Positions 53,470 through 63,018 of a DNA stretch of 64,000 bases are shown here, piece by piece. Location: contig CAVRIZ010000005.1 in the NCBI GenBank assembly GCA_963721445.1, forward strand, positions 1,960,442 to 2,024,441, given 5' to 3'. Within the stretch, counting starts at the first letter, position 1. Each line of letters opens with the position of its first letter. Origin of the DNA: DAIOEK01 sp963721445. GTDB lineage: Bacteria; Chloroflexota; Anaerolineae; Anaerolineales; Anaerolineaceae. The notes under the pieces were generated by a model. That model saw nothing but the letters and a program-made list of their open reading frames with translations. It did not search any database and was not told the DNA's origin. A program made the position numbers and the translations under genes.

Positions 53470-54504
53470 ATGGAATTTCCTTCCTACCCAGCCCTTCAAA
53501 TGCATCCTAAATACCTGGTTGCCGGACCATTGCAACGAGATTTTGTTATCCAGTCTGATGGTAGATCTCGGCTGGATTTCATGGGAGGCGCGGGTGCTTT
53601 TGCGGCTGCTGGGATGGCGATCTGGGATGGACCGATTGGTTTGCTTTGCAGGATAGGAGAGGATTACCCGCGTGAATGGCTTCATGACCTCTCTCGTTGG
53701 CAGATAGATACTCGTGGGGTAAAAATTCTTCCCGAGCTGGTTGATCTCAGGGCATTCTACGGGTATACCTCGCCAGACGACTATGAAACGACAAATCCTG
53801 TAAAACACTTTGCCCACCATACCATTCCATTTCCTTCCATCCTGCTGAATTACAAACCGACTCGCGAGAATAATGTCGAAATTGATCGGATTTTGCCATC
53901 CTCGCCCCGTTCGACGGATATTCCGCGAGAATACCTGGATGCGACCGCCGCCCATCTTTGCCCAATGGATTATTTAACCCAAAGTCTATTGCAGCCGGTC
54001 CTCCGGTCTGGAACTGTTAAGACGATCAGTCTGGAAGCGCACCCTTCCTACATGCAACCGGAACATTGGAATAGGTTGCCGGCGATTGTTTCAGGATTAA
54101 CAGCATTCATCGTGGACGAAAACGCATTACGATTATTTTTTCGAAATCGAACCACCGACCTGATTGAGATGGCTGATACCGTGGCGAAAATGGGGTGTGA
54201 AATGGTGATCATTAACCAACCCGATGGCACAAAGATCGCAGTTGAATTGGCATCGAGGAAAAAGTGGTTGATTCCTGCTTATCCAGTAGATCGAAAGAAT
54301 GTACATTCTTCCAAAGCGGCTTTTGGAGGGGGAATGTTAGCAGGATACCAAAAGACATACAATCCGCTTGAAGCTGTCATCTACGGGGTGGTAACAGAGA
54401 GCATCGCAGCGGAAGGGTTTCATCCTATCTATTTATTCGATACCCTGTCGGGATTGGCAGAAGCCCGGTTAGCCGGTTTGCGCGAGATGGTGAGAACCCT
54501 CTAA
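53470..54504 (+). CDS. PfkB-fold protein lacking the catalytic Asp motif
   Basis: 344 residues. N-terminal PfkB features: VAGPLQRDFVI, FMGGAGAFAAAGMAIW, GLLCRIGEDYPREWL. The second PfkB signature, normally DPTGAGDAFAGGF, reads NVHSSKAAFGGGMLAGY, so the catalytic Asp and anion-hole GAGD are replaced by Ser-Ser-Lys-Ala. The domain therefore probably lacks sugar-kinase activity, or acts by another route. The start may be ATG 53470 or 53500 (MHPKYLVAG). It stands alone between short spacers. Confidence 0.75.
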   Translation: MEFPSYPALQMHPKYLVAGPLQRDFVIQSDGRSRLDFMGGAGAFAAAGMAIWDGPIGLLCRIGEDYPREWLHDLSRWQIDTRGVKILPELVDLRAFYGYTSPDDYETTNPVKHFAHHTIPFPSILLNYKPTRENNVEIDRILPSSPRSTDIPREYLDATAAHLCPMDYLTQSLLQPVLRSGTVKTISLEAHPSYMQPEHWNRLPAIVSGLTAFIVDENALRLFFRNRTTDLIEMADTVAKMGCEMVIINQPDGTKIAVELASRKKWLIPAYPVDRKNVHSSKAAFGGGMLAGYQKTYNPLEAVIYGVVTESIAAEGFHPIYLFDTLSGLAEARLAGLREMVRTL

Positions 54505-54506
54505 GA

Positions 54507-56231
54507 TCAATCTTTTATTGCCAACAATTCATACACTTCCATAGCCTCGCGTCTGCCGCGTAATAGGAGCGGATCCAGATGGTTGTAAGAGACCCTTGAT
54601 TCGATTTCTTTTAGGGTGTGAGCAGAAAGAATGATCTGGGATGGTTGGGCAGCCTCTTGTAACCTTTTTGTGATATTGACGCTATCACCGATTGCTGTAT
54701 ATTCCATTCGTTTTTCTGAACCGATCAACCCGAGGACTGCATCTCCAGTGTGAATTCCAATTGAAAAATCAAGTCTATATCCCTCGGGAAGGGTGCAATG
54801 AATTTGGGGCAACGCTTCTCGAATTCGCAACGCAGTCCGCGCGGCACGCAGGGCATGGTCAGGTTGAGCTAATGGAGCATTGAACCAGGCCATGATGGAA
54901 TCGCCTAAAAATTTATCAATGGTTCCACCTTCTTCAAGCACAACCTCTGCAGCCATGGAAAGGTAACAGTTTACGATGGATACCAGTGTTTCCGGTGAAA
55001 CCGTCTCGCCCAGCGCCGTAAAGCCGGATATGTCTGCGAAAAGAATCGTCAGGATCGATTTGCTACCGCCAAAGTGGATGGCATCCGGATCTAATTGATG
55101 AATGACAGCCGGACTGACCATCTTTTCAAACAATCGCTGCCGCGCCTTCAATCGGGTAGTCTCCGTCTGGTCGTCCAACACCACCGTCATTCCATGCACT
55201 TTTTGCTGGTGTGAATCTCGGAGTGGGGCTAAAGAGATTCTCAAGTCCAATGATCCCCGTTCCACTGAGAACGGATTCATCTCAACCGCATTGATCGGTT
55301 TTTCCGTTTCCTGAACCAGTTTCCAATACGGTGAAATTTCTTCAGCCAGATCGGGCAACAGGGTTTGCAAATGCTCAAGCAAATTGATCCCGGGTGTCAC
55401 CTGCAAAAGTCGTCTGGATGCCAGATTGCAAAAGATGATCCGGTTCTTTTCATCCGTTGTGATGACGCCACTATTGATTGATTTAAAAACACTTTCCATC
55501 AGATTCTTCAATGCGGTCACTTCTTGCAGGCTCTGTTGGATGGATGAGTAAAGACGTGCATTTTCAAGCGCAATTCCAGCCTGGTTCGTGAAATTCATCA
55601 GTGTATCGCGGTCGGTTTCAGTGAAAATTCCATCTTGAATCCGGTGATCGGTATATATAACCCCCACCAGATTCCCTTTGACCTTCAATGGAACACACAG
55701 TACGGACCGAAGGTTGAACGCCATCACACTTTCCTGATTCAAGAACCGGGGGTCTTCACTGGCGTTTGTGGTCAAGACAGGCTGATTATCGCTGAGGACA
55801 CGCTGAATAATTGTCTGGCTAATTTGCAACTCAGATTCAGTGATCGAATCATGCTCCCAATTGCGAGCCAGGTGGCTCTTCATTTGACCTTGCGCGTCTT
55901 TTAACATCAGGAATCCACGTTCAGCTCCGGTCAATTGGATCATTGTATCCAATACATTTTGTAACACCACCTGTGTTTCCAACGATGAGTTCAATACCCG
56001 GGATGTCTCAGTAAGTGCCCGCATCTTTGATAAGGCAGGTTCAAGTTGACGGATATCCGTGTTGAGGGTTTCCACTTGTTTACGGAGGACCTCTACTGTA
56101 TCGGACACTGAAGGCGCAAGAATATGAATTGATGATCGAGTTATCGAGAGTTGAAGGTCATCGAGATTATGGGCTAAGATTTCCAGATCATCGATCAGAG
56201 ATTGGGTAGCAGGTTCCATATGGTTTACCAT
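54507..56231 (-). CDS. GAF-PAS class III adenylate/guanylate cyclase
   Basis: 574 residues. Coiled start, GAF domain (about 75-235: LMLKDAQGQMKSHLARN, VCGVPLKVKGNLVGVIYTD-like), PAS (about 240-360), then the cyclase: ILFADISGFTALGETV with the first metal Asp, DKFLGDSIMAWFNAP with the second, SIGIHTGDAVLGLIGSEKR and YTAIGDSVNITKRL. It makes cAMP or cGMP in response to a GAF/PAS signal. The start overlaps the transglutaminase gene end by seven bases. Confidence 0.92.
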   Translation of the reverse strand: MVNHMEPATQSLIDDLEILAHNLDDLQLSITRSSIHILAPSVSDTVEVLRKQVETLNTDIRQLEPALSKMRALTETSRVLNSSLETQVVLQNVLDTMIQLTGAERGFLMLKDAQGQMKSHLARNWEHDSITESELQISQTIIQRVLSDNQPVLTTNASEDPRFLNQESVMAFNLRSVLCVPLKVKGNLVGVIYTDHRIQDGIFTETDRDTLMNFTNQAGIALENARLYSSIQQSLQEVTALKNLMESVFKSINSGVITTDEKNRIIFCNLASRRLLQVTPGINLLEHLQTLLPDLAEEISPYWKLVQETEKPINAVEMNPFSVERGSLDLRISLAPLRDSHQQKVHGMTVVLDDQTETTRLKARQRLFEKMVSPAVIHQLDPDAIHFGGSKSILTILFADISGFTALGETVSPETLVSIVNCYLSMAAEVVLEEGGTIDKFLGDSIMAWFNAPLAQPDHALRAARTALRIREALPQIHCTLPEGYRLDFSIGIHTGDAVLGLIGSEKRMEYTAIGDSVNITKRLQEAAQPSQIILSAHTLKEIESRVSYNHLDPLLLRGRREAMEVYELLAIKD

Positions 56232-58558
56232 TTCATCCGCAATCGGCGGAAAATCATTCTTGGGAGGATATATTGGTATATTTTCTGACTGATTGCCATA
56301 CTGTTGGTCTCATTCTTCCGCTGATCTCGATAGATGGATTGTTCATAGCTGTTTAAAAGTAGTTCCACATTCTGTCGAATCTCGGGAAAGAGTGTTTGCC
56401 AGCGGCTTAACCTTTCACGAGGTGTTTGAACCGGATTTGTCTCCAGTCCTCCCAAGACCAGCGCAAGCTCTGGCAGTAATAACGCGCGATCCATGTTGGA
56501 AGCCAGGTTCAATCCTCGAGACCAGGCTGAAATTCTTGGAATGGGTACATGGATCCATTCCAATGCTTGAACGATCCAAATCAATATGGACGATGAGTAC
56601 AAGATCCAATATACTCCAGCCAGGATGAGAATAACGGTTGGAAATATCCAGAAGATCGGACGGGTAACAGGCTGATTCCTTGGAGTAATTCCAGGATCTT
56701 CATCCTTTGCCACATCCCGAGAATTATTTCCTGATGGAGTGCTGATCGTACCCGTTCCTGCTGTCAGCGCCCCGGTCGCCAAGGGGGTGTCCTGAATGAC
56801 CGGTTGGACCGGCCTCGTCTCGGGAAAGGAATATTCTGCCTGGATCGAGGTTGGCTCGAATGGGATCCATCCAAATCCGTTGAAGAATACCTCAGGCCAG
56901 GCATGGGAATCGATCATCCGTATGGTATAGATTCCAGATTCATCGTCATATTCGCCCTCTGAAAACCCCACGACCAGCCTGGACGGAATTCCAATGGAGC
57001 GTAGAAGGATCACAGCTGAAGATGCGTAATAATTACAGAAACCAGCTTTCGAGTCAAAAAGGAAATAATCAACCGGATCGTGACCAAGTGGAGTTGGGTC
57101 AACGGAAGTTCTGTATTGCATCTGGGTCCGCAAATATACGATTATCGCCTGCACTTTTTCATAGGTGGTATTTTTCGAACTGGTTATTTGATTCGCCAGT
57201 TGGGTAACCCGCGCCGGAAGGTTGACCGGAATCTGCACATACTCCATTGGAAAATCTTCTGGATTGACTGGTTGCGCTTCCATGAGTTGCTGCACACCCG
57301 GTCGCGCCAGATCGCTTCGGAAGCTGTATTTTTCTCCGTAACCTAATACTGAATCCACCTCAAGGCGGTCGACATCGAGAAAAAGAGGATTATTCGGGTA
57401 AATAAACTGTTGAACCGACACGCTGGTTTGATGGGGGTTTTGTTCCGTATAGAGCATCCCCAGATCATCCAGTCGAACTGTGACGTTGAATGTCTGTTCC
57501 TCCCTACTCAACCAGGCCGGTTTCTCTCGAGCGCTCACAGCAAGATCTTCGGTGTGCAAGGGTTCTGCAGAACTGCTCCAGGTTCCGTTGCTGTAATAAT
57601 CGTAGGTGCGTGCCCGCCAGAAAAATCGGTAATTTTCCGGTCTGGTGATACTGGTTTTGATTTCCAGAGCCGGCGCTTCAGACTGGTTGGCATTGGTTCC
57701 AAGCGGAAGTTCGTCTGAATAATAGCCCGTTCCAAAACTGGAAGAGCTTTTTAGGGGCGCAAACAGATTGGCCAATTGTCGGCGGATACGCCCCCAGGCC
57801 TGGCTTGTGTTATTCAGAGCACGTTCTGCAGGATTGTAGGGGGTTGCGGCTCCAGGCAATAGCGAAATGGAAATGACCAGAGCCAGGGTTAATATGACCG
57901 TGATCCGTGTCAGGTCAAGCTCGGCTTCGGCGGCATTTTCTGATCCCATGCCACTCCATGACCTTCGCTGATGCAACAGGTACATGCGAGCGATGCTCAT
58001 GATCGCCAGTAAACTAAATACCAGGTAAAGGATGCTTCGATTACGGTAGAAGAGATCGAATCGATCAATGATGAGGAACAATGCCATTCCCGGGACGAGA
58101 TATGGCCAGCTCACACCCTTCCTCACCATAAAATAGGCACCGCCGTAAGCCAGAATCCACACAAGCAAGGCGGCAAGAACATAGAATAAGATCGGATCCC
58201 CGGCTGGATGGCCTGTTTGGATCTCCCTCCAAGTGAGCACCAGTCGAACCGAAATCTCCTCCATCCGAAATACCCAAAGACCGGTTGGGTGAAAAATAGT
58301 CCCGATCAGCCAGAAGACAGTGACCAATCCATAGACGATTCCTACTGTCAGCGCCAGGCGCCAGGTGAAACGGGAGAAGCCAACCCATGCGCCCAGGATA
58401 CAGGCGAGCGGAAGAATATTCTGGATCTTGACCAGATCCAAAACCCATCCGGTTGCCGCCAACCTGAAGGTCAAGACGGTTAATGTCGCCAGTAGCAGGA
58501 ACAGGGAAATCCAATCCAACCAGCGGGAGGATGCGGATGCCCGCTTTTCTATCGCCAT
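56225..58558 (-). CDS. TgpA-like membrane transglutaminase (DUF3488/4129 type)
   Basis: About 777 residues from ATG 58558 (MAIEKRASASSR); an upstream start at 58645 would add 29 residues over the divergent gene. Several N-terminal membrane helices, then a large external domain with the transglutaminase triad: Cys in SKAGFCNYYASSAVILL, His in RMIDSHAWPEVFFNGF and Asp/Glu region WIPFEPTS. A late membrane helix (IFWIFPTVILILAGVYWIL) precedes a cytoplasmic DUF4129-like tail. Function unknown, maybe protein crosslinking or hydrolysis at the envelope. It ends in the cyclase start. Confidence 0.87.
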   Translation of the reverse strand: MAIEKRASASSRWLDWISLFLLLATLTVLTFRLAATGWVLDLVKIQNILPLACILGAWVGFSRFTWRLALTVGIVYGLVTVFWLIGTIFHPTGLWVFRMEEISVRLVLTWREIQTGHPAGDPILFYVLAALLVWILAYGGAYFMVRKGVSWPYLVPGMALFLIIDRFDLFYRNRSILYLVFSLLAIMSIARMYLLHQRRSWSGMGSENAAEAELDLTRITVILTLALVISISLLPGAATPYNPAERALNNTSQAWGRIRRQLANLFAPLKSSSSFGTGYYSDELPLGTNANQSEAPALEIKTSITRPENYRFFWRARTYDYYSNGTWSSSAEPLHTEDLAVSAREKPAWLSREEQTFNVTVRLDDLGMLYTEQNPHQTSVSVQQFIYPNNPLFLDVDRLEVDSVLGYGEKYSFRSDLARPGVQQLMEAQPVNPEDFPMEYVQIPVNLPARVTQLANQITSSKNTTYEKVQAIIVYLRTQMQYRTSVDPTPLGHDPVDYFLFDSKAGFCNYYASSAVILLRSIGIPSRLVVGFSEGEYDDESGIYTIRMIDSHAWPEVFFNGFGWIPFEPTSIQAEYSFPETRPVQPVIQDTPLATGALTAGTGTISTPSGNNSRDVAKDEDPGITPRNQPVTRPIFWIFPTVILILAGVYWILYSSSILIWIVQALEWIHVPIPRISAWSRGLNLASNMDRALLLPELALVLGGLETNPVQTPRERLSRWQTLFPEIRQNVELLLNSYEQSIYRDQRKNETNSMAISQKIYQYILPRMIFRRLRMKW

Positions 58559-58610
58559 TTTTTGAGTGTACAATGATACCCATAAGGTAGTCAACCTCAC
58601 GGGAGAATTT

Positions 58611-59598
58611 ATGGCGCAGATCTGGCCGGTCGAGATCGATATCAATTTATTTTTTCAGAGCCTGGGGACTTGGCTGATCGCTCCAATGCAGACGATTACC
58701 GCCATTGGGAAGTGAACAATTCTTTATTTTCTTTATGCCGATCTTGATCTGGTGCGTGGATTATGCCCTCGGTCTTCGGGTGGGATTGATTTTAATCAGC
58801 AGCGGGCAACTCAATGGTATTTTCAAAGTCCTCTTCCATTCCCCGCGGCCATTCTGGATCGATGCCCGGGTGCAACCCTATTCAGTGGAATCCTCCTTTG
58901 GAATGCCTTCTGGTCATGCGATGAATACGAGCAGTATATTTGGTCGTTTCGCGGTTGGAATGAAGCGGACCTGGATCACATGGGTCTGTATCATTCTTAC
59001 CTTACTGGTCGGGATTTCCCGGTTGTATCTGGGTATGCATTTCCTGAGCGATGTCCTGGTGGGCTGGCTGTTCGGCGGTTTGCTGCTTTTGGTATTCGTA
59101 AAACTGGATCAACCGGTAACTCGATGGTTCGCCTCCAGACTTGCGGGCACCCAATACCTGATTGTCATCTTTACCACCCTGTTTTGGATAGTCATTTGCC
59201 TGCTACCCTTTTTATCCGTGGGATCGTGGCAAATTCCCCAAAGTTGGATCGATACCGCTGTCCGGAATGGTCCGGCGCTGATGCCAGAGCCATATGACAT
59301 CACCGGATTTATTACGACCGCTGGAATCTGGTTGGGGGTTGGATTGGGCGCTGTCTGGCTTTCACACCGGGGCGGTTTTGATGCTCGCGGGACCAGCCTC
59401 CATCAGTTATATCGATTTTTGCTGGGTGTCGTGGTGACCGGAATCATCTGGTTGGGACTGGATTTAATTTTTCCCGATGGCGTCACCCTGATTGCGTTTG
59501 CTTTCCGAGTATTACGTTATGCGCTGATGGGAGCCTGGATTACTGCTGGGGCTCCAGTCGTATTTATCAGGCTGAAATGGGCAAATCGATTGCAGTAG
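58611..59598 (+). CDS. PAP2-superfamily phosphatase (one frameshift)
   Basis: About 328 residues from ATG 58611 after deleting one G in the run 58707-58709, restoring MQTITAIGSEQFFIFF. The three PAP2 motifs are present: KVLFHSPRP, FGMPSGHAMN and SRLYLGMHFLSDVLVGW. About seven membrane helices. It dephosphorylates lipid phosphates or polyprenyl pyrophosphates at the membrane. The extra C-terminal membrane half, about 130 residues, is longer than in simple PAP2 enzymes. GGGAGAATTT precedes the start. Confidence 0.86.
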
Positions 59599-59703
59599 AT
59601 GCACTTATTCGTTCCTCGCTGCGTATATTGAATGACGCAGAAGCTTGCATCAGGCAGTGGGATTTTTTATAATTATTAAATATCATAACCGTAGGAGGGT
59701 AAG

Positions 59704-59913
59704 ATGAGAAAAATGGTCAGTTTTCTCTCCGGAGCGATTCTGGGTGGGCTGGTTGGCGCAACGCTCGCGCTGTTACTGGCTCCATCGTCCGGACAGGACT
59801 TTCAGGGTAAGTTAAAACAATCCTTTGCAGAGCTGAAGGATGAAGTGCGGCAAGCGGCATCCGATCGCCGAAAAGAATTAACCGTCCAATTGGAGACACT
59901 CAGGAACGGATAA
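59704..59913 (+). CDS. YtxH-domain small membrane protein
   Basis: 69 residues. The Gly-rich membrane segment SGAILGGLVGATLALLLAP is the YtxH motif, followed by an amphipathic helix with many charged residues (KLKQSFAELKDEVRQAASDR). TAGGAGGG lies seven bases before the ATG. YtxH proteins are linked to stress responses, without a defined activity. Confidence 0.85.
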   Translation: MRKMVSFLSGAILGGLVGATLALLLAPSSGQDFQGKLKQSFAELKDEVRQAASDRRKELTVQLETLRNG

Positions 59914-59934
59914 CCAATACCTTGTCAAAAAAAC

Positions 59935-59974
59935 GCCCCATGGAATCTGTGCTTGGATTCCTTGGGGCTGTTTT
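59935..59974. terminator. Bidirectional terminator between convergent genes
   Basis: GCCCCA-GGAATC (59935-59947) pairs with GATTCC-TGGGGC (59956-59968) with one mismatch; a run of A lies on the left and TGTTTT on the right. It serves both the YtxH gene and the protease gene on the minus strand. Confidence 0.8.
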
Positions 59975-59986
59975 ATCCATTGCATC

Positions 59987-61984
59987 TTATTTCAACCTGA
60001 ATGTATACTCCGCAGGTTGGCGAGTGAACCGGGTTGTTCCACTTACCACGAGTGTTGCCGATTGTCCCTTGTCGATGGAAAGGTTCAAACTACCTTTTTG
60101 ATTTTCATCCAATAATATCGGTGTGACGGTTGTTCCACCTTTCCCGGTTTGAATGAGCGAAATGCGATAGGTTTGGGGTAGATGATTATGGATTCGTAAG
60201 AAGCCAGCAGCCATCCAATCGCCAACTCCATTTTCAAAATCTTCCTTATAGCCCAATTCGGGGATTTGAATATCATCGACCATAAAACCTTCCCCGTTTA
60301 CTGCTGCATCGGTGATGTATTCAAACCGGAGTTGAATTTTCTCTCCAGCGTACGCAGACAGGTCCACCGATTCCTCGATCCACCCGCCTGAATTGGCGTT
60401 GTATCCCCAGCCATAACTGTTTCCAGATAGGTCTTTATCTGTTCCGCTTGGCGTTTGAAGGATATCCCAATTTTGTCCATCGCTGGACACTTCCACGTAG
60501 GCGTAATCGTAATCTTCTTCCAGGTCATACCAGGTCTTATACGTCAGCGTAACAGGACCGGAGATACTGCTAAGATCAAATGGACGAGTGAGAGTCATAT
60601 CCGATTCGTCGCCTTTATTGGACCAGAAGGCATAATCCCCTGAGAAAGCACCCGTATCGAGGATGCCGGTCAATTGCTGACCCTGGAAATCAAGGGTCCA
60701 GTCCCCGGCGCAAGTGATTTGGAAATAATCCACACCATATTGAGAGACTGAGTTGTGAAAGTTGCCGATCGGACAGGTGCTGATCTCACTCGTCAAAGTA
60801 GCATTCATGGGCGTCGAGTAATTCTTATAGGCGAACCGCCCATCACCTACATTCGAATCATTGATACTGTTCGTAACCGCCCAATCCGCGAACAGATCAT
60901 CCGCGCCAATTTGCTTGCCCGATTCGGGATCCTTTTCATTTAGATCAACCAGTACTTTATCAATACTGACCAGTCCGTTCTCCGGTTCGGCGATCAACGC
61001 TTTGGTGGCATCTTCCCCGAAGCGGTTTAAGAAGTAATTGAGGAACATAAAACTGGCGCCATAATGACTGGTGTTCTCATTAACCCCAGGATTCCAATCC
61101 GTCAATTGCAGGTCGGGCATGGAGAGGTAGCTGGAATCGAATCCGCCAAGATCATATCCATTCAACAGCACCGCTAACTCAGAAAATCCTTCATTCATCC
61201 AGGTGTCTTCATTCAGATCACGGTACCAATGGATCATGTGTTGGAATTCATGCGCTAGTACTCCGTACGTGAAGGGATCCGATAGATCCACGTTATCCGC
61301 GCTGACCATAAATAATTCATGGGCATTGCTATATTCATGAACCGCGGGATTGTATTCATCCGATGAGGAGAAGTATCCGGCGATGCCGGAACCTACGTTG
61401 GATGCCATCACGATATACAGATGCGGATCGTTATCGACTCCCGGGGTCCATTCTGTGCCAAAGAATTCCCGATCGGTCGGGTAGATCTCTTTCTCAAACG
61501 TTTCGCATAATCGTTTCAGGTCAGCCTTGTCAAATCTGACACCCTCTTCAATCCAAAAGTAGATATGAGGGGTCACATATTGCAATTCCGCGGAAATTTG
61601 AAAGGATTCATGACTGTCGGTATTGGTGACCCAAAAATCGTGCTGATCGCCGACCGCATACGCTTTCACCGGAGCCGGGAGCGTCAACTCAATGTCCCGT
61701 TTGCCCAGCAACCGTGCCGCCAGGTCATACAGATTGCTGATGGGAACCTGGGTTTGCTCCAGGTTAACCAACATCTGGTTGGCGGCTACCAGATCATTTA
61801 CTGGGACAGTTTGAGGAGTTGGCATGGGTTCATCCACAAAAGGGGGAATGGTGACAGTTTGCGAAGTAGCTGGAGTGGAAGTGGTGCGAACGCCCCATAG
61901 TGTGAGTCCGAGCAGCAGGATGACACAGCAGCAAAATAACACGATGGCGATGACGATCAACGTAATGATTACAGGTTTTTTCAT
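59987..61984 (-). CDS. Exported HExxH metalloprotease (immune inhibitor A/M6-like) with C-terminal sandwich domain
   Basis: 665 residues. An N-terminal membrane helix (ITLIVIAIVLFCCCVILLLG) is followed by a Thr/Pro-rich linker and a catalytic domain with LAHEFQHMIHWYRD (HExxH) and MNEGFSELAVLL (third ligand Glu). The C-terminal part contains a beta-sandwich with SSDGQNWDILQTPSGTD and GEKIQLRFEYITD, as in InhA-type proteases. It probably works outside the cell, anchored at the membrane. Substrates unknown. An M6 or M30-like gluzincin fits best. Confidence 0.85.
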   Translation of the reverse strand: MKKPVIITLIVIAIVLFCCCVILLLGLTLWGVRTTSTPATSQTVTIPPFVDEPMPTPQTVPVNDLVAANQMLVNLEQTQVPISNLYDLAARLLGKRDIELTLPAPVKAYAVGDQHDFWVTNTDSHESFQISAELQYVTPHIYFWIEEGVRFDKADLKRLCETFEKEIYPTDREFFGTEWTPGVDNDPHLYIVMASNVGSGIAGYFSSSDEYNPAVHEYSNAHELFMVSADNVDLSDPFTYGVLAHEFQHMIHWYRDLNEDTWMNEGFSELAVLLNGYDLGGFDSSYLSMPDLQLTDWNPGVNENTSHYGASFMFLNYFLNRFGEDATKALIAEPENGLVSIDKVLVDLNEKDPESGKQIGADDLFADWAVTNSINDSNVGDGRFAYKNYSTPMNATLTSEISTCPIGNFHNSVSQYGVDYFQITCAGDWTLDFQGQQLTGILDTGAFSGDYAFWSNKGDESDMTLTRPFDLSSISGPVTLTYKTWYDLEEDYDYAYVEVSSDGQNWDILQTPSGTDKDLSGNSYGWGYNANSGGWIEESVDLSAYAGEKIQLRFEYITDAAVNGEGFMVDDIQIPELGYKEDFENGVGDWMAAGFLRIHNHLPQTYRISLIQTGKGGTTVTPILLDENQKGSLNLSIDKGQSATLVVSGTTRFTRQPAEYTFRLK

Positions 61985-62018
61985 GAACCCTTTCCGTGTG
62001 GTCTGGTTGGACAGTAAT

Positions 62019-62053
62019 AAACGCGCTGGATATGATGATAAACCAGCGCGTTT
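62019..62053 (-). terminator. Terminator of the Thr/Pro-rich lipoprotein gene
   Basis: AAACGCGCTGG (62019-62029) pairs perfectly with CCAGCGCGTTT (62043-62053). On the minus strand the stem is followed by GTTTATTACTG. It sits between the lipoprotein and protease genes. Confidence 0.75.
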
Positions 62054-62081
62054 AGAATTACATTAATCCATAGAAGCTGAA

Positions 62082-62960
62082 TTACGGGGTTGTGGTTTGG
62101 ATGACGAGGGGAACATAACTGTCAAACCCACCGGCGATCTCTTTAAAGTTCAGCAGTACCAGGTTTTTCGTGCAGTCGGTAGAGGTGGAGACATACACCT
62201 TCTCGGTCAGCGCTTTACCTGCCAGATCATAAAGCTGGACCCAGACTGTATTGTTGGTTGCGACGACTTTGGTTCCGAGCACCAATTCATACCCGCCTTC
62301 ACCGTAATTACTGGCGGCTCCCGTCATTCCAAGCAGATTTACGGTCGCACCGTTCCAGGTTCCACCCGCTTTGACGACGATGTTTTTGATGGGTGTGCTG
62401 TCATTGTCGAATACCTGCCCCGCGATTCCCTGCCAGGCGCAGCCAGCCGTGGAATTCACAAAATTTTGGATCTGAACCGGAGAGCCGGATTGAACGGTGT
62501 AGAGATACGCGGTGGTTGTGCTGACGATCGTTGGAGCAACTGTGGGCGCGGTGGTCGGAGTATTGGTCCTTGCGGTGGTAGCCGTCGCGGCTGTCGTCGG
62601 AGTGTTGGTGGCAGCGGGGCTGGTGGACGCAGGTGTCGGCGTGTTGGTTTTGATCGGAGTGGAAGTCGCAGGAACCACTGTGGGAGTTGCTGTGGCTGAC
62701 CCGGGTCCGCCCGGCGCGTAGGTCACTATTCGGGACGTGGCCAGGTAGGTGGGTAAGGCTGTCGGATACGCAGGAACCGGAGTGGTCACTGCTTTTGCCA
62801 GAGCATCAGAATCGCCGGTTTTAGGGGCGGACGCGGTCGGAGTGGTATCGAAGAAATTGTTACCGGTGACGACTTCCGTCACCCCTTCTTCCAATTTAGG
62901 CTGGCATCCCGCCAGAACCAGAGCAATCAGCAGTAGAGAGATAAACCAAAACCGGCGCAT
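62082..62960 (-). CDS. Thr/Pro-rich surface lipoprotein with a small C-terminal domain
   Basis: 292 residues. Signal peptide with lipobox (LVLAGC), then an 80-100 residue stretch of Thr, Pro, Ala and Ser (TPTPASTSPAATNTPTT and similar), then a C-terminal beta domain (about 165-292) with CAWQGIAGQVFDNDSTPIKN and GEGGYELVLGTKVVATNN. The linker is a cell-envelope spacer and a likely glycosylation target. The domain looks like a carboxypeptidase-regulatory or Ig-like module. Function unknown. Confidence 0.78.
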   Translation of the reverse strand: MRRFWFISLLLIALVLAGCQPKLEEGVTEVVTGNNFFDTTPTASAPKTGDSDALAKAVTTPVPAYPTALPTYLATSRIVTYAPGGPGSATATPTVVPATSTPIKTNTPTPASTSPAATNTPTTAATATTARTNTPTTAPTVAPTIVSTTTAYLYTVQSGSPVQIQNFVNSTAGCAWQGIAGQVFDNDSTPIKNIVVKAGGTWNGATVNLLGMTGAASNYGEGGYELVLGTKVVATNNTVWVQLYDLAGKALTEKVYVSTSTDCTKNLVLLNFKEIAGGFDSYVPLVIQTTTP

Positions 62961-63018
62961 AAGACACTCCCAGACGGTTAAATACGAAGATGAAGCTTTC
63001 AGTGGAAGGGTGCAATTA

